A stretch of DNA of 64,000 nucleotides from Nitrospira japonica (GTDB lineage: Bacteria; Nitrospirota; Thermodesulfovibrionia; UBA6902). The DNA lies in NCBI GenBank assembly GCA_020723105.1, contig DYJL01000006.1, forward strand, positions 1 through 64,000. The letters run 5' to 3'. A program made the position numbers and the translations under genes. Positions 50,746 through 59,187 of the stretch are shown piece by piece. Under the pieces are notes generated by a model, which made no database searches, had not been told where the DNA came from, and saw only the letters and a list, made by a program, of their open reading frames with translations. How positions within the stretch are numbered: the first letter of the stretch is position 1; each line of letters begins with the position of its first letter.

Positions 50746-51666
50746 ATGGCAAAGGTGCAAATTCAGAAAACACCCTACGGCGGATGGAAAAATTGTATAC
50801 AGATAAAAAACGAAATTGTAGATCTGATAATAACTGTTGATGTGGGTCCGAGGATTATCCGGTATGGTTTTGTGGGCCGTGAAAATGAGCTGTGTGAAAT
50901 CAAATCCATGATGGGATTAACTGGCGGAAATGAATGGAGGCTTTACGGAGGTCATCGTTTATGGCATAGCCCTGAAGACAGAATAAGGACCTATGAACCT
51001 GATAACGAGCCTGTGGACTGGGAAGAAATATCAAACGGCATCAGGACTCAGCAAAATGTAGAGCCACAGAGCATGATTCAGAAGGAGATGGAAATATCAC
51101 TTTCAGATAACAGCACCTCAGTTACAATCCTTCATCGTTTAACTAACAAAGGATTATGGCCCGTAGAATTATCCGTGTGGAGTATTTCTGCAATGGCAAC
51201 AGGGGGAAAAGAGATAATCCCTTTTACCCAGAGAGACACGGGGCTGCTTCCAAACCGGCTTATGGCATTATGGCCTTATACAAAACTGGATGATTCAAGG
51301 ATATATTTTGGGGAAAAATATATTGTCCTGCAACAGAATCCCGGCATGGTGCATCCCTTAAAGATTGGTATATCCAATGAAAAAGGCTGGGCTGTTTATT
51401 TTAATCATAATCATCTCTTTGTGAAGTATTACACTCATCATATGCAGGCCCGATACCCGGACTTTGGCGTATCTTATGAGACTTATACCAACAATCTGAT
51501 GCTGGAGATGGAAACCCTTTCGCCTGTGGGCCTTCTGGAGCCGGATGCGTGTGTTGAGCATGTTGAAAGCTGGAGCCTGTTTGATAAGGTGCCAAGCCCC
51601 TCGAATAATGAGGCAGAGATTGAGGAAATATTAACCGGGCTGATGCAGGCTTTGTTTCTGAACTGA
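50746..51666 (+). CDS. DUF4380-like / aldose-epimerase-fold protein of unknown function
   Basis: 306 residues, no signal peptide. IDVGPRIIRYGF-type N-terminus, YGGHRLWHSPED and WSISAMATGGKEIIPF fit the galactose-mutarotase-like beta-sandwich of the DUF4380 family. A sugar-binding or sugar-isomerising role is possible but not shown. Its TGA stop (51664-51666) lies at the very edge of a repeat element. No ribosome binding site is evident, and it is transcribed away from nrdJ. Confidence 0.7.
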   Translation: MAKVQIQKTPYGGWKNCIQIKNEIVDLIITVDVGPRIIRYGFVGRENELCEIKSMMGLTGGNEWRLYGGHRLWHSPEDRIRTYEPDNEPVDWEEISNGIRTQQNVEPQSMIQKEMEISLSDNSTSVTILHRLTNKGLWPVELSVWSISAMATGGKEIIPFTQRDTGLLPNRLMALWPYTKLDDSRIYFGEKYIVLQQNPGMVHPLKIGISNEKGWAVYFNHNHLFVKYYTHHMQARYPDFGVSYETYTNNLMLEMETLSPVGLLEPDACVEHVESWSLFDKVPSPSNNEAEIEEILTGLMQALFLN

Positions 51667-51797
51667 TACAAACGCATTAAATGTTATTACATTGTCATTG
51701 CGAGCGACTAACAGGAGCGTGGCAATCTCGTTTCTAATTTTGAGATTGCTTCGTCGTTTCACTCCTCGCAATGACACTTTAGTTATTGCGTTTGTAT
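51666..51797. repeat. MITE-like element at a stop codon
   Basis: 132 bp with 15-bp ends (51666-51680 and 51783-51797, ATACAAACGCATTAA) matching at 14 of 15 positions in inverted orientation. The core (TGTCATTGCGAG ... GTGGCAATCTCG ... GAGATTGCTTCG ... TCGCAATGACA) is shared with 5558-5767. It begins on the last base of the preceding gene's stop codon. Confidence 0.8.
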
Positions 51798-51872
51798 TAA
51801 GTGACGCCGGCTTTCCAGTATCAAGGTTTGAGTTAAATTGCATTTCAATAATTCCATGTGTGATAATCAAAA

Positions 51873-54419
51873 ATGTTTTTAAACCTCGCAAGTTTTAAAA
51901 AACCAAGCAGATACATGGGCTGTGAAGTCAATATGGTCCGGAAAGATGCAGCCCTGAAAGTTGCGCTATGCTTTCCTGATACGTATGAGATAGGAATGTC
52001 CCATATAGGGCTTAAGATACTTTATTCCATAATCAATGACATCCCTTATGCCTCTGCAGAAAGGTTTTATGCGCCCTGGGTGGACGTTGAGGCGCATCTC
52101 AGGAAAAACAACCTTTTACTTGCATCACTGGAAAACAAAATACCCTTGAAAGATTTTGATATCGTTGGTTTTACATTGCAGTATGAGCTTTCATATACAA
52201 ACATTCTTAATATGCTGGATTTAGGAGGGATTCCTGTAAGAAGGGAAGATAGAGGAGATGATTTTCCTGTCATTATTGCAGGAGGGCCCTGTGCTGTAAA
52301 CCCTCTTCCTCTTGGGCCCTTCATAGATGCTTTTGTAATTGGGGATGGTGAAGAAGTAACAGGAGAACTCATAGAAATTTACAAAGATTTCAAATTGAAA
52401 AATGGAAAGACAAAATTATTGGAGCTTATCTCCAAAGTACAAGGCATCTACGTTCCGTCAGTACATGACAGGGATAAGCAAAAAATCAAAAGAAGAATAG
52501 TCAAAGATCTCGACCATGCTCCTTTTCCCGATACCCCGCCTGTGCCTTACACAAATATAGTTCATGACCGTGCAGTAGTGGAGATAGCAAGGGGCTGTAC
52601 GAGGGGATGCCGGTTTTGCCAGGCCGGAATGATTTACAGGCCGTTACGGGAGAGGGCTTTTGATAATGTTATTTCGTTAGCGCAGAATTCCATTCACAAT
52701 ACAGGATATGAGGAAATATCTTTTTCATCTCTCAACACAGGAGACTATAGCGGGCTTGTGCCCTTAATCAGAAATTTCAACAAATTGTGCTCAGGCTCTT
52801 ATACTTCGGTCTCCCTTCCATCATTGAGGGTGGGCTCCATAACCACGGAGATTCTTAAAGAAATAAAAAGTGTCAGAAAGACAGGGTTTACCATTGCACC
52901 TGAGGCTGGAACCAAGAGACTCCGCGACGTCATTAATAAAGATTTTACAGATGAAGAATACGAGGAGACTTTAATAAAACTTTTTACTGAAGGCTGGGAG
53001 AATATAAAACTTTACTTTATGATAGGGCTCCCAACAGAAACCATTACAGACATTGACGGGTTGATTGATATGGCTGTCAGGGCTTTGAGAAAGGGAAGAG
53101 AGCTGACAGGGCGGCGTGTTAATGTTAATGTAGGCATTTCAACCTTTGTGCCAAAGTCACATACGCCATTTCAATGGCTGGGCCAGGAAGTGTTTGAGGA
53201 TCTTCGTCAGAAGCAGGATTATCTCAGGAAAATTTTTAAAAGAAAAGGCATTAATTTTAAAGGACAGCACGTTGAGAACAGCCTTATGGAAGCTGTATTT
53301 TCAAGGGCTGACAGAGAGGCGGCCCTGTTACTGGAGGAAGCGTGGAAAACAGGCTGCCGTTTTGATGGATGGTCGGAACAGTTTGATTTTGACAAATGGC
53401 TGCGCGCATCCAGAAAGACAGGTCTCGACCTTTACAGATATGCATCCCGTAATATTCCTCTTGATGAAGGACTGCCGTGGGATTTTATTGATACTGGAAT
53501 TACAAAAGATTTCATGAAATCAGAGTATAACAAGGCGTTGCAGCAGAAAATCACCCCGGACTGCAGGGATGTCTGTTACGGCTGCGGTCTGGAATGTAAA
53601 GGCAGAAGTCGGGGTACAGAAGATTTCAAATCTCAAATCTCAGATTTCAAACTTCAATTTACACATGACACCGTTTCGTCATACAAAATTAATGTACCCA
53701 CAAGGATGAGGGTCAGGTTCTCAAAGACCGGAGAGATGCGTTATCTTTCTCATCAGGAACTCATGACGGCTATTTTACGGGCCTTGAGGAGGGCCGGGGT
53801 TCCCGTGGCCTATTCAGCAGGGTTTCATCCGCATCCGAAAATATCATTTGGGCCTGCCCTTGCAGCAGGAGTTGAGGGTTTAAATGAATACTTTGACATT
53901 GAGCTTACAGCCTTTATGGAGACTCTGGATTTTATAAAAAAGGTGAACCACAATTTGCCGGAGGGGCTTGAAATTCACAGTGCATCTTTAATTTCACAGA
54001 AAGAACGTTCTCTCAATGACCTGATTTGCCGCTATGAATATGAGATAATTATTGACAAAGAGATTGATAGCCACATAATGTCATTTATGAAGCAGCAGAA
54101 TTGCCTTCTCACAAGAGAAAATAAAGAGAACCCCTCCGGCTCCTCTCATGGAAAGGGGAGGGCTAAAGAGACGGCTCCAATTGATATACGGCCCATGGTG
54201 GAAAAAGCAGATATTAAAGGCAATACTCTTCGTTTGTTACTTGTTGATACAGACATGGCAAATGTGCGCTTGTACGAGGTATTAAAAGAAATGTTTCACA
54301 AACCTGTTGAAGAATTACAGGCGGCCCTGATAAAAAGAATTCGTCTTTATGGTTATAATAGAGGCGCATGGATTGAACCGGTAAGAGCTGAAGAAGAAAC
54401 ATCCCTGCAAAGAGGGTAA
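51873..54419 (+). CDS. B12-binding-type radical SAM protein fused to DUF2344 domain
   Basis: 848 residues. N-terminal cobalamin-binding-like region (ALCFPDTYEIGMSHIGL), radical SAM core with the cluster motif CTRGCRFC (about 233-240), and a C-terminal DUF2344 (TIGR03936) domain (RVRFSKTGEMRYLSHQELM). Such fusions (TIGR03960 plus TIGR03936) are usually encoded next to RNase G, as here, and are suspected in RNA modification. Two in-frame inserts are repeat-like: a heptamer tract at 53622-53659 and a G/C-rich palindrome at about 54130-54165. Confidence 0.88.
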   Translation: MFLNLASFKKPSRYMGCEVNMVRKDAALKVALCFPDTYEIGMSHIGLKILYSIINDIPYASAERFYAPWVDVEAHLRKNNLLLASLENKIPLKDFDIVGFTLQYELSYTNILNMLDLGGIPVRREDRGDDFPVIIAGGPCAVNPLPLGPFIDAFVIGDGEEVTGELIEIYKDFKLKNGKTKLLELISKVQGIYVPSVHDRDKQKIKRRIVKDLDHAPFPDTPPVPYTNIVHDRAVVEIARGCTRGCRFCQAGMIYRPLRERAFDNVISLAQNSIHNTGYEEISFSSLNTGDYSGLVPLIRNFNKLCSGSYTSVSLPSLRVGSITTEILKEIKSVRKTGFTIAPEAGTKRLRDVINKDFTDEEYEETLIKLFTEGWENIKLYFMIGLPTETITDIDGLIDMAVRALRKGRELTGRRVNVNVGISTFVPKSHTPFQWLGQEVFEDLRQKQDYLRKIFKRKGINFKGQHVENSLMEAVFSRADREAALLLEEAWKTGCRFDGWSEQFDFDKWLRASRKTGLDLYRYASRNIPLDEGLPWDFIDTGITKDFMKSEYNKALQQKITPDCRDVCYGCGLECKGRSRGTEDFKSQISDFKLQFTHDTVSSYKINVPTRMRVRFSKTGEMRYLSHQELMTAILRALRRAGVPVAYSAGFHPHPKISFGPALAAGVEGLNEYFDIELTAFMETLDFIKKVNHNLPEGLEIHSASLISQKERSLNDLICRYEYEIIIDKEIDSHIMSFMKQQNCLLTRENKENPSGSSHGKGRAKETAPIDIRPMVEKADIKGNTLRLLLVDTDMANVRLYEVLKEMFHKPVEELQAALIKRIRLYGYNRGAWIEPVRAEEETSLQRG
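53622..53659. repeat. In-frame heptamer tract in the radical SAM gene
   Basis: ATTTCAA, ATCTCAA, ATCTCAG, ATTTCAA, ACTTCAA units at exact 7-bp period, encoding DFKSQISDFKLQF at the junction between the radical SAM and DUF2344 parts. Confidence 0.8.
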
Positions 54420-54441
54420 GACATTTTCAGGATAAACAAAT

Positions 54442-55923
54442 ATGGCTGGTAAAATTATAATCAACATAACTCCCGAACAGACGCGGGTGGCGCTTCTTGA
54501 AAACAGCACACAACTTTCCGAGCTTTATATTGAAAGGAAAAAAGACGCCAGCCTGGTCGGCAATGTCTATAAAGGCAAGGTCGTTAAAATCCTGCCTGGC
54601 ATGCAGTCTGCCTTTGTGGATATCGCCCTCGAAAAAGCCGCCTTCCTGCATGCTGCTGATGTGCTGTCGGGTTTTGATTATTCCATCTTTGGAGAAGATC
54701 TTGAAGATACCGTGCCTCTTCATCTTCCGATTGAAGACCTTCTTCGTGAAGGAGAAGAGGTTTTTGTCCAGGTTTCCAAAGATTCTATAGGTTCTAAAGG
54801 CGCAAGAGTTACTTCCTATATAACACTTCCCGGCAGATATTTAGTGCTAATGCCGGGGGTTGAGCATATTGGCATTTCCCGGAAAATAGTGGAGGAGGAA
54901 GAGAGGGCCAGACTTAAAAACATTGTAAGTGAACTGAGACAAAAAAACTTTGGTTTTATTATAAGAACAGCAAGCGAAGGGTGTACAGAAGAAGAATTGA
55001 AGAAGGATATTGATTACCTTATGCTCCTGTGGGAGAACATCCAGAAAAAGAAAGAGAAACTTAACCCGCCTCATCTTCTCTACAGCGACCTGGACCTGGC
55101 CTTGAGAAGTGTAAGAGACCTCCTGAGCCATGAGATTGATGAAGTAATTATTGACTCAAGCGAGGAACATAAGAAACTTATGGATTTCGTAAACACATAT
55201 TTTCCAAAGCTCATATCCAAGATAAAACTCTATGAAAGCGCAGAACCGATTTTTGATGCATTTGGTATCGAAATTGAGATACCGAAGGCTTTGGGGAAAC
55301 GCATCTGGCTTAAATCCGGCGGATATATTGTAATTGACCAGACAGAGGCTCTGACTTCGATAGACGTCAATACAGGCAAGTTTGTAGGGAAGGCCTCGCT
55401 TGAAGACACTATTTTTAAGACCAACATGGAAGCTGTCAAGGAGATTGCTTACCAGATCCGGCTGAGAAATCTCGGCGGCATTATAATCATTGATTTTATA
55501 GATATGGAAAAAGAAGAGAACAGAAAGAAATTATTTACTGTGTTTCAGGAGGCCATGGCAAAAGACCGGGCCAAATGTACAATACTTGAAGTCTCCGAAC
55601 TGGGGCTTATCCAGATGACCAGAAAAAGAGTGAGGGAAAGTCTCCAGCGGGTATTGTGTGAGCCTTGTCATTATTGTGACGGCAAGGGCTTTGTGAAATC
55701 TCCGACAACGGTATGCTATGAGATATTCATGGAGCTGAGGCGCATTGCCCGTACCAAGAAAAATTGTAAAATTATGGTGACTGCGCATCCTTATGTAGCA
55801 GACCTTATCTTTGAAGATGAAAGAGAAGGCCTCGAACTGATCGAAAAAGAAAACGGATTCAAGATTGTCCTGAAGGCTGATAACACCTTCCATCAGGAAT
55901 TCTTTGAAGTGGCAACGCTGTAG
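54442..55923 (+). CDS. rng: Ribonuclease G (RNase E/G family)
   Basis: 493 residues. N-terminal S1 RNA-binding domain (VGNVYKGKVVKILPGMQSAFVDIALEKAAFLH) and the RNase E/G catalytic core with Mg-binding aspartates in TSIDVNTGKF and IIIDFIDM. The Zn-link CEPCHYCDGKG holds CPxC-type cysteines. It matures rRNA and degrades mRNA. RNase G rather than RNase E because no long C-terminal scaffold follows. It is 22 bp downstream of the radical SAM gene. Confidence 0.94.
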   Translation: MAGKIIINITPEQTRVALLENSTQLSELYIERKKDASLVGNVYKGKVVKILPGMQSAFVDIALEKAAFLHAADVLSGFDYSIFGEDLEDTVPLHLPIEDLLREGEEVFVQVSKDSIGSKGARVTSYITLPGRYLVLMPGVEHIGISRKIVEEEERARLKNIVSELRQKNFGFIIRTASEGCTEEELKKDIDYLMLLWENIQKKKEKLNPPHLLYSDLDLALRSVRDLLSHEIDEVIIDSSEEHKKLMDFVNTYFPKLISKIKLYESAEPIFDAFGIEIEIPKALGKRIWLKSGGYIVIDQTEALTSIDVNTGKFVGKASLEDTIFKTNMEAVKEIAYQIRLRNLGGIIIIDFIDMEKEENRKKLFTVFQEAMAKDRAKCTILEVSELGLIQMTRKRVRESLQRVLCEPCHYCDGKGFVKSPTTVCYEIFMELRRIARTKKNCKIMVTAHPYVADLIFEDEREGLELIEKENGFKIVLKADNTFHQEFFEVATL

Positions 55924-55930
55924 AAAGACA

Positions 55931-56018
55931 TTATTACAAAATCTCCCCTGCCCCCTCTTTTTCAAAGAGTGGAAGTTTACCCCCCCCTTGGGGAAAGGGA
56001 GATTAAGGGGGATTTTTT
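55931..56018. repeat. C/G-rich inverted repeat upstream of larE
   Basis: Arms AAATCTCCCCTGCCCC and GGGAGATTAAGGGGGATTT flank an inner TCTTTTTCAAAGA palindrome. Not translated in my larE model. Confidence 0.75.
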
Positions 56019-56034
56019 TAACCATCAGAACTCT

Positions 56035-56883
56035 ATGACACTCGACGATAAATTCAATAAATTGAAAGAAAACCTGAAGGCGATGGACCAGGTTATCATT
56101 GCATTTTCAGGTGGTGTTGACAGCGCCTTTCTTTTAAAAGCTGCTTCACTTTCCGGTCTCAGCAGACTTCTTGCTGTAACAGGCATATCAGAGAGCCTGC
56201 CACAGGAAGAACTTTTGTTCGCCAGAGAATTTGCAGCATCACTTAATGTTAAACACAGGACCATAACGACTGAAGAGCTCAAGAATATGAATTATGCAAA
56301 TAACCCTCCGGACAGATGTTACTACTGCAAGAAAGATCTTTTCAGCAGGCTCAGAAATATGGCAGCAGAGGAGAATTTCCTTTTCATCCTTGACGGCACC
56401 AATGCAGATGATGCTCATGATTGGCGTCCGGGCAGACGGGCCGCAGCAGAGGAGAGAGTGAAGAGCCCTTTGCTGGATGCTGGTTTCAGTAAAAACGAAA
56501 TCAGAGAACTTTCCAGGCATCTGGGACTTTCAACATGGAATAAGCCTGCAACCCCCTGTCTTTCATCACGCTTTCCTTACGGGCAGAAGATTACGGCAGA
56601 GGCGCTTGAGAGAGTTCATACAGCCGAAAATTTTATAAGGGATTTTGGTATAAAAGAGCTTAGAGTCAGGGACCATCTGGAAACTGCAAGAATTGAGGTT
56701 GCACCAGAAGATTTAAAGATAATGATAACTGATACTGTCAGAGGGGAAATTGTTACGTTCCTGAAATCGCTTGGCTATAAAAACATTACACTCGACCTTC
56801 AGGGGTTCAGAAGCGGCAGTGGGAATGAAGTTTTAATGTCTTATGATAACCACAGAGTCACAGAGACACAGAGAAAAAAGTAA
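56035..56883 (+). CDS. larE: LarE-like ATP-dependent sulfur transferase
   Basis: About 282 residues. PP-loop SGGVDSA at the N-terminus, CYYCKKDLF (residues around 98-106) and CLSSRFPYG fit LarE, which sacrifices a cysteine sulfur to build the nickel-pincer cofactor of lactate racemase-type enzymes. LarB, LarC and LarA are not nearby. Start taken at ATG 56035, since an earlier start would translate a repeat. The C-terminus (DNHRVTETQRK) is itself encoded by the repeat at 56848. Confidence 0.88.
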   Translation: MTLDDKFNKLKENLKAMDQVIIAFSGGVDSAFLLKAASLSGLSRLLAVTGISESLPQEELLFAREFAASLNVKHRTITTEELKNMNYANNPPDRCYYCKKDLFSRLRNMAAEENFLFILDGTNADDAHDWRPGRRAAAEERVKSPLLDAGFSKNEIRELSRHLGLSTWNKPATPCLSSRFPYGQKITAEALERVHTAENFIRDFGIKELRVRDHLETARIEVAPEDLKIMITDTVRGEIVTFLKSLGYKNITLDLQGFRSGSGNEVLMSYDNHRVTETQRKK

Positions 56884-56921
56884 ATTCTTAATCTTCTCTG
56901 TGCCTCTGTGTCTCCGTGGTT
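56848..56921. repeat. CACAGAG-type inverted repeat at the larE 3' end
   Basis: Left arm 56848-56876 (TAACCACAGAGTCACAGAGA...) and right arm 56893-56921 are inverted copies with 3 mismatches in 29. The left arm supplies the last codons of larE. Could also act as a transcription terminator-like hairpin. Confidence 0.85.
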
Positions 56922-56961
56922 ACTTACTTATTTTTGATTATTTACAAAAGACTAATGAACA

Positions 56962-58152
56962 ATGACTGAAAACGTTTACCATAACGAACTCTTGAAATGT
57001 AACCGGTGCGGCGCTTGCAAGGCCTTATGTCCTACATATCTGACTACGCTTAATGAAACCATGGGCGCCAGAGGCCGGGTTGCAATGCTTGGAGAACTTG
57101 AAGAGAAGCGCCTTGCTCCTACAGAAAATCTTGCCGAAAAGATATTCAGTTGCATGCTGTGCGGGGCCTGTAAAAATCTTTGTCCCACAGGAATTAATAT
57201 CCCCGAGATCATATATCAGGGCAGGGCCCGGCTAAAAAAATCATTCACTAAAGGGCTGCTCCTGAGAAAGACTCTGAAATATTCAATATCAAGAACAGAT
57301 ACTGTTTTTTCAATATTACGGGGTATGCATAGACTTTTCTATCAGCCTCTTTATTACAGGGGGATACTGCCTTATATCCCTGAGGTAACCTCAGCGCCTT
57401 TTAAAAGCAGCTTCCAGGTTTATAAAAAATTTAAAAAGCTCAGCAGAATAGCTATCTTTGCCGGCTGCAGTGTGAATTATTTTTATCCCGACCTCGGGAA
57501 GTCTCTCTCTAACATACTGCTTTCAAAGGGGTTTGAGGTTGTTGTTTTCAGAGGGGAGCTATGCTGCGGCGCTCCCTTAAGATCAGCGGGACTGGAAGAA
57601 GAAGCCTTATATCTCGCACAAAGAAATATAGAACATTTCAGTAAGGTAAGGGCTGAGGCCCTAATCAGCATGTGTCCGACATGTACCATGTTTATACGGG
57701 AACATTATCCTGATATTGCAGGCAATACTATTTCCAATCTTATGGATGTGAATGAATTTTTTATCAAATATGATATTGCAAAAAATCTTGAAATCGCTCC
57801 AAGGGTAGTCACATATCATGACCCCTGCCATTTGCGCCATGGCCTTGGGATTACGAATGAACCCAGGCAGATTCTTAAAGGCATTAAAGGGATTAACTAT
57901 GTTGAAATGCAGCATGCCGATGAGTGCTGCGGTTTTGCAGGTTTCTTCAGCCTGTATTTCAAAGACATCTCCAGACATATCGGAAATAAAAAGATTCATA
58001 ATATAGCTGCTACTGCGGCTGATACGGTTGTTACTTCATGTCCGGGGTGTATGATGCAGATAGAGAATTTAAAGAGAGAAGCGAATAAAAAAATAAATGT
58101 TAAACATATAGTTGAAGTGGTTGATGAAGCAATGAGGACTTCTGTAGAATAA
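56962..58152 (+). CDS. GlcF-like iron-sulfur oxidoreductase (CCG domains)
   Basis: 396 residues. Two N-terminal [4Fe-4S] motifs (CNRCGACKALCP; CMLCGACKNLCPTG) and two cysteine-rich CCG domains (CCGAPLRSAG; ECCGFAGFFSLYF), the plan of glycolate oxidase GlcF and related HdrD-like lactate/glycolate dehydrogenase subunits. A matching FAD subunit (GlcD) is not beside it, so the partner is unknown. Glycolate links to the phosphoglycolate phosphatase at 45102 only by guess. Confidence 0.85.
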   Translation: MTENVYHNELLKCNRCGACKALCPTYLTTLNETMGARGRVAMLGELEEKRLAPTENLAEKIFSCMLCGACKNLCPTGINIPEIIYQGRARLKKSFTKGLLLRKTLKYSISRTDTVFSILRGMHRLFYQPLYYRGILPYIPEVTSAPFKSSFQVYKKFKKLSRIAIFAGCSVNYFYPDLGKSLSNILLSKGFEVVVFRGELCCGAPLRSAGLEEEALYLAQRNIEHFSKVRAEALISMCPTCTMFIREHYPDIAGNTISNLMDVNEFFIKYDIAKNLEIAPRVVTYHDPCHLRHGLGITNEPRQILKGIKGINYVEMQHADECCGFAGFFSLYFKDISRHIGNKKIHNIAATAADTVVTSCPGCMMQIENLKREANKKINVKHIVEVVDEAMRTSVE

Positions 58153-58233
58153 TGAACAATGAGTAATGATGAATGAGTAATTGAGGAAATTATTATTCCT
58201 TAATTGTTCATTATTCATTATTAATTGTTAATT
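58149..58233. repeat. AATGAAC-type heptamer inverted repeat
   Basis: AATGAAC, AATGAGT, AATGATG, AATGAGT units (from 58152) face a complementary AATTGTTCATTATTCATTATT arm, giving a hairpin between the GlcF-like gene and the aldolase gene. Confidence 0.8.
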
Positions 58234-58250
58234 AGGAACGGGAGGACTTC

Positions 58251-58895
58251 ATGAAATTTTTTATTGACACGGCAAACACAAATGAAATAAGGGAGGCTTA
58301 TGCCCTTGGGGTCATTGACGGCGTTACGACCAATCCTTCTCTTATCTCAAAGGAAAAAAAAGAGCCCATAAAATTGCTCAGAGAGATCTGTGAGATAGTT
58401 GATGGTCCTGTCAGCGCCGAAGTTGTAAGCCTCGATGCAGATGGAATGGTTAAAGAAGCAAAAAAACTGGCCCGGATCCACAAAAATATTGTAATAAAAG
58501 TCCCTATGACAAAAGATGGACTGAAGGCCACAAAAGTACTTGCAAGACTCAGGATAAAAACAAACGTCACACTGATTTTCTCGCCGAATCAGGCTTTGCT
58601 GGCTGCCAAGGCTGGCGCAACGTTTGTCAGTCCTTTTGTGGGAAGGCTTGACGACATAACACATTACGGCATGGAACTTGTTGGGCAGATTCTCGAAATA
58701 TATGACAATTATGCCTTTGATACAGAGGTTATCGTTGCAAGCATCCGCAATCCGCTCCATGTTTTAGATGCAGCAAGGATGGGCGCCCATGTGGCGACCA
58801 TTCCGTTTTTGGTTATAGAGCAGCTTTCAAAACATCCTCTCACAGACATCGGCATTGAAAAGTTTCTAAAAGATTGGGAGAAGGTGCCGAAGTGA
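58251..58895 (+). CDS. Transaldolase-like fructose-6-phosphate aldolase
   Basis: 214 residues, the short TalC/FSA subfamily. [29 protein letters not shown] at the N-terminus and the Schiff-base Lys in [15 protein letters not shown] (about residue 85). [12 protein letters not shown] is also typical. It moves C3 units in the non-oxidative pentose phosphate pathway or cleaves fructose-6-phosphate; short members can be either transaldolase or FSA. Strong GGGAGGAC site. Confidence 0.92.
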   Translation: MKFFIDTANTNEIREAYALGVIDGVTTNPSLISKEKKEPIKLLREICEIVDGPVSAEVVSLDADGMVKEAKKLARIHKNIVIKVPMTKDGLKATKVLARLRIKTNVTLIFSPNQALLAAKAGATFVSPFVGRLDDITHYGMELVGQILEIYDNYAFDTEVIVASIRNPLHVLDAARMGAHVATIPFLVIEQLSKHPLTDIGIEKFLKDWEKVPK

Positions 58896-58944
58896 ATGCC
58901 GGGGACAGGGATTAGGGTTTAGTAAAAAATGGAGAAAAGAATAT

Positions 58945-59160
58945 ATGCCTATATACGAATATAAATGTGAAGAATGCAATGAGGATTTTGAAAAACTGGT
59001 CTCGGGAACCAATCCTGAGGTCTTATGCCCGAAGTGCAATTCAAAAAATATCAAAAAGAAGTTTTCTCTCTTTGGTATGAGCGGAGTGGAACACCCTGTT
59101 ACCTCTTCAGGCTCAGGCTGTTCATCGTGCAAGGCGTCTACATGTAAGTCGTGCCGGTAG
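58945..59160 (+). CDS. FmdB-family zinc-ribbon protein
   Basis: 71 residues. MPIYEYKCEEC...CPKCNSKNIKKKFS is the FmdB/CxxC zinc-ribbon signature, with a flexible Ser/Gly/Cys tail (CSSCKASTCKSC). Suggested regulator or ribosome-associated role; function undefined. Follows the aldolase gene by 49 bp. Confidence 0.9.
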   Translation: MPIYEYKCEECNEDFEKLVSGTNPEVLCPKCNSKNIKKKFSLFGMSGVEHPVTSSGSGCSSCKASTCKSCR

Positions 59161-59187
59161 AAAGACTGCAGGTTGGGCTTATGCTTC

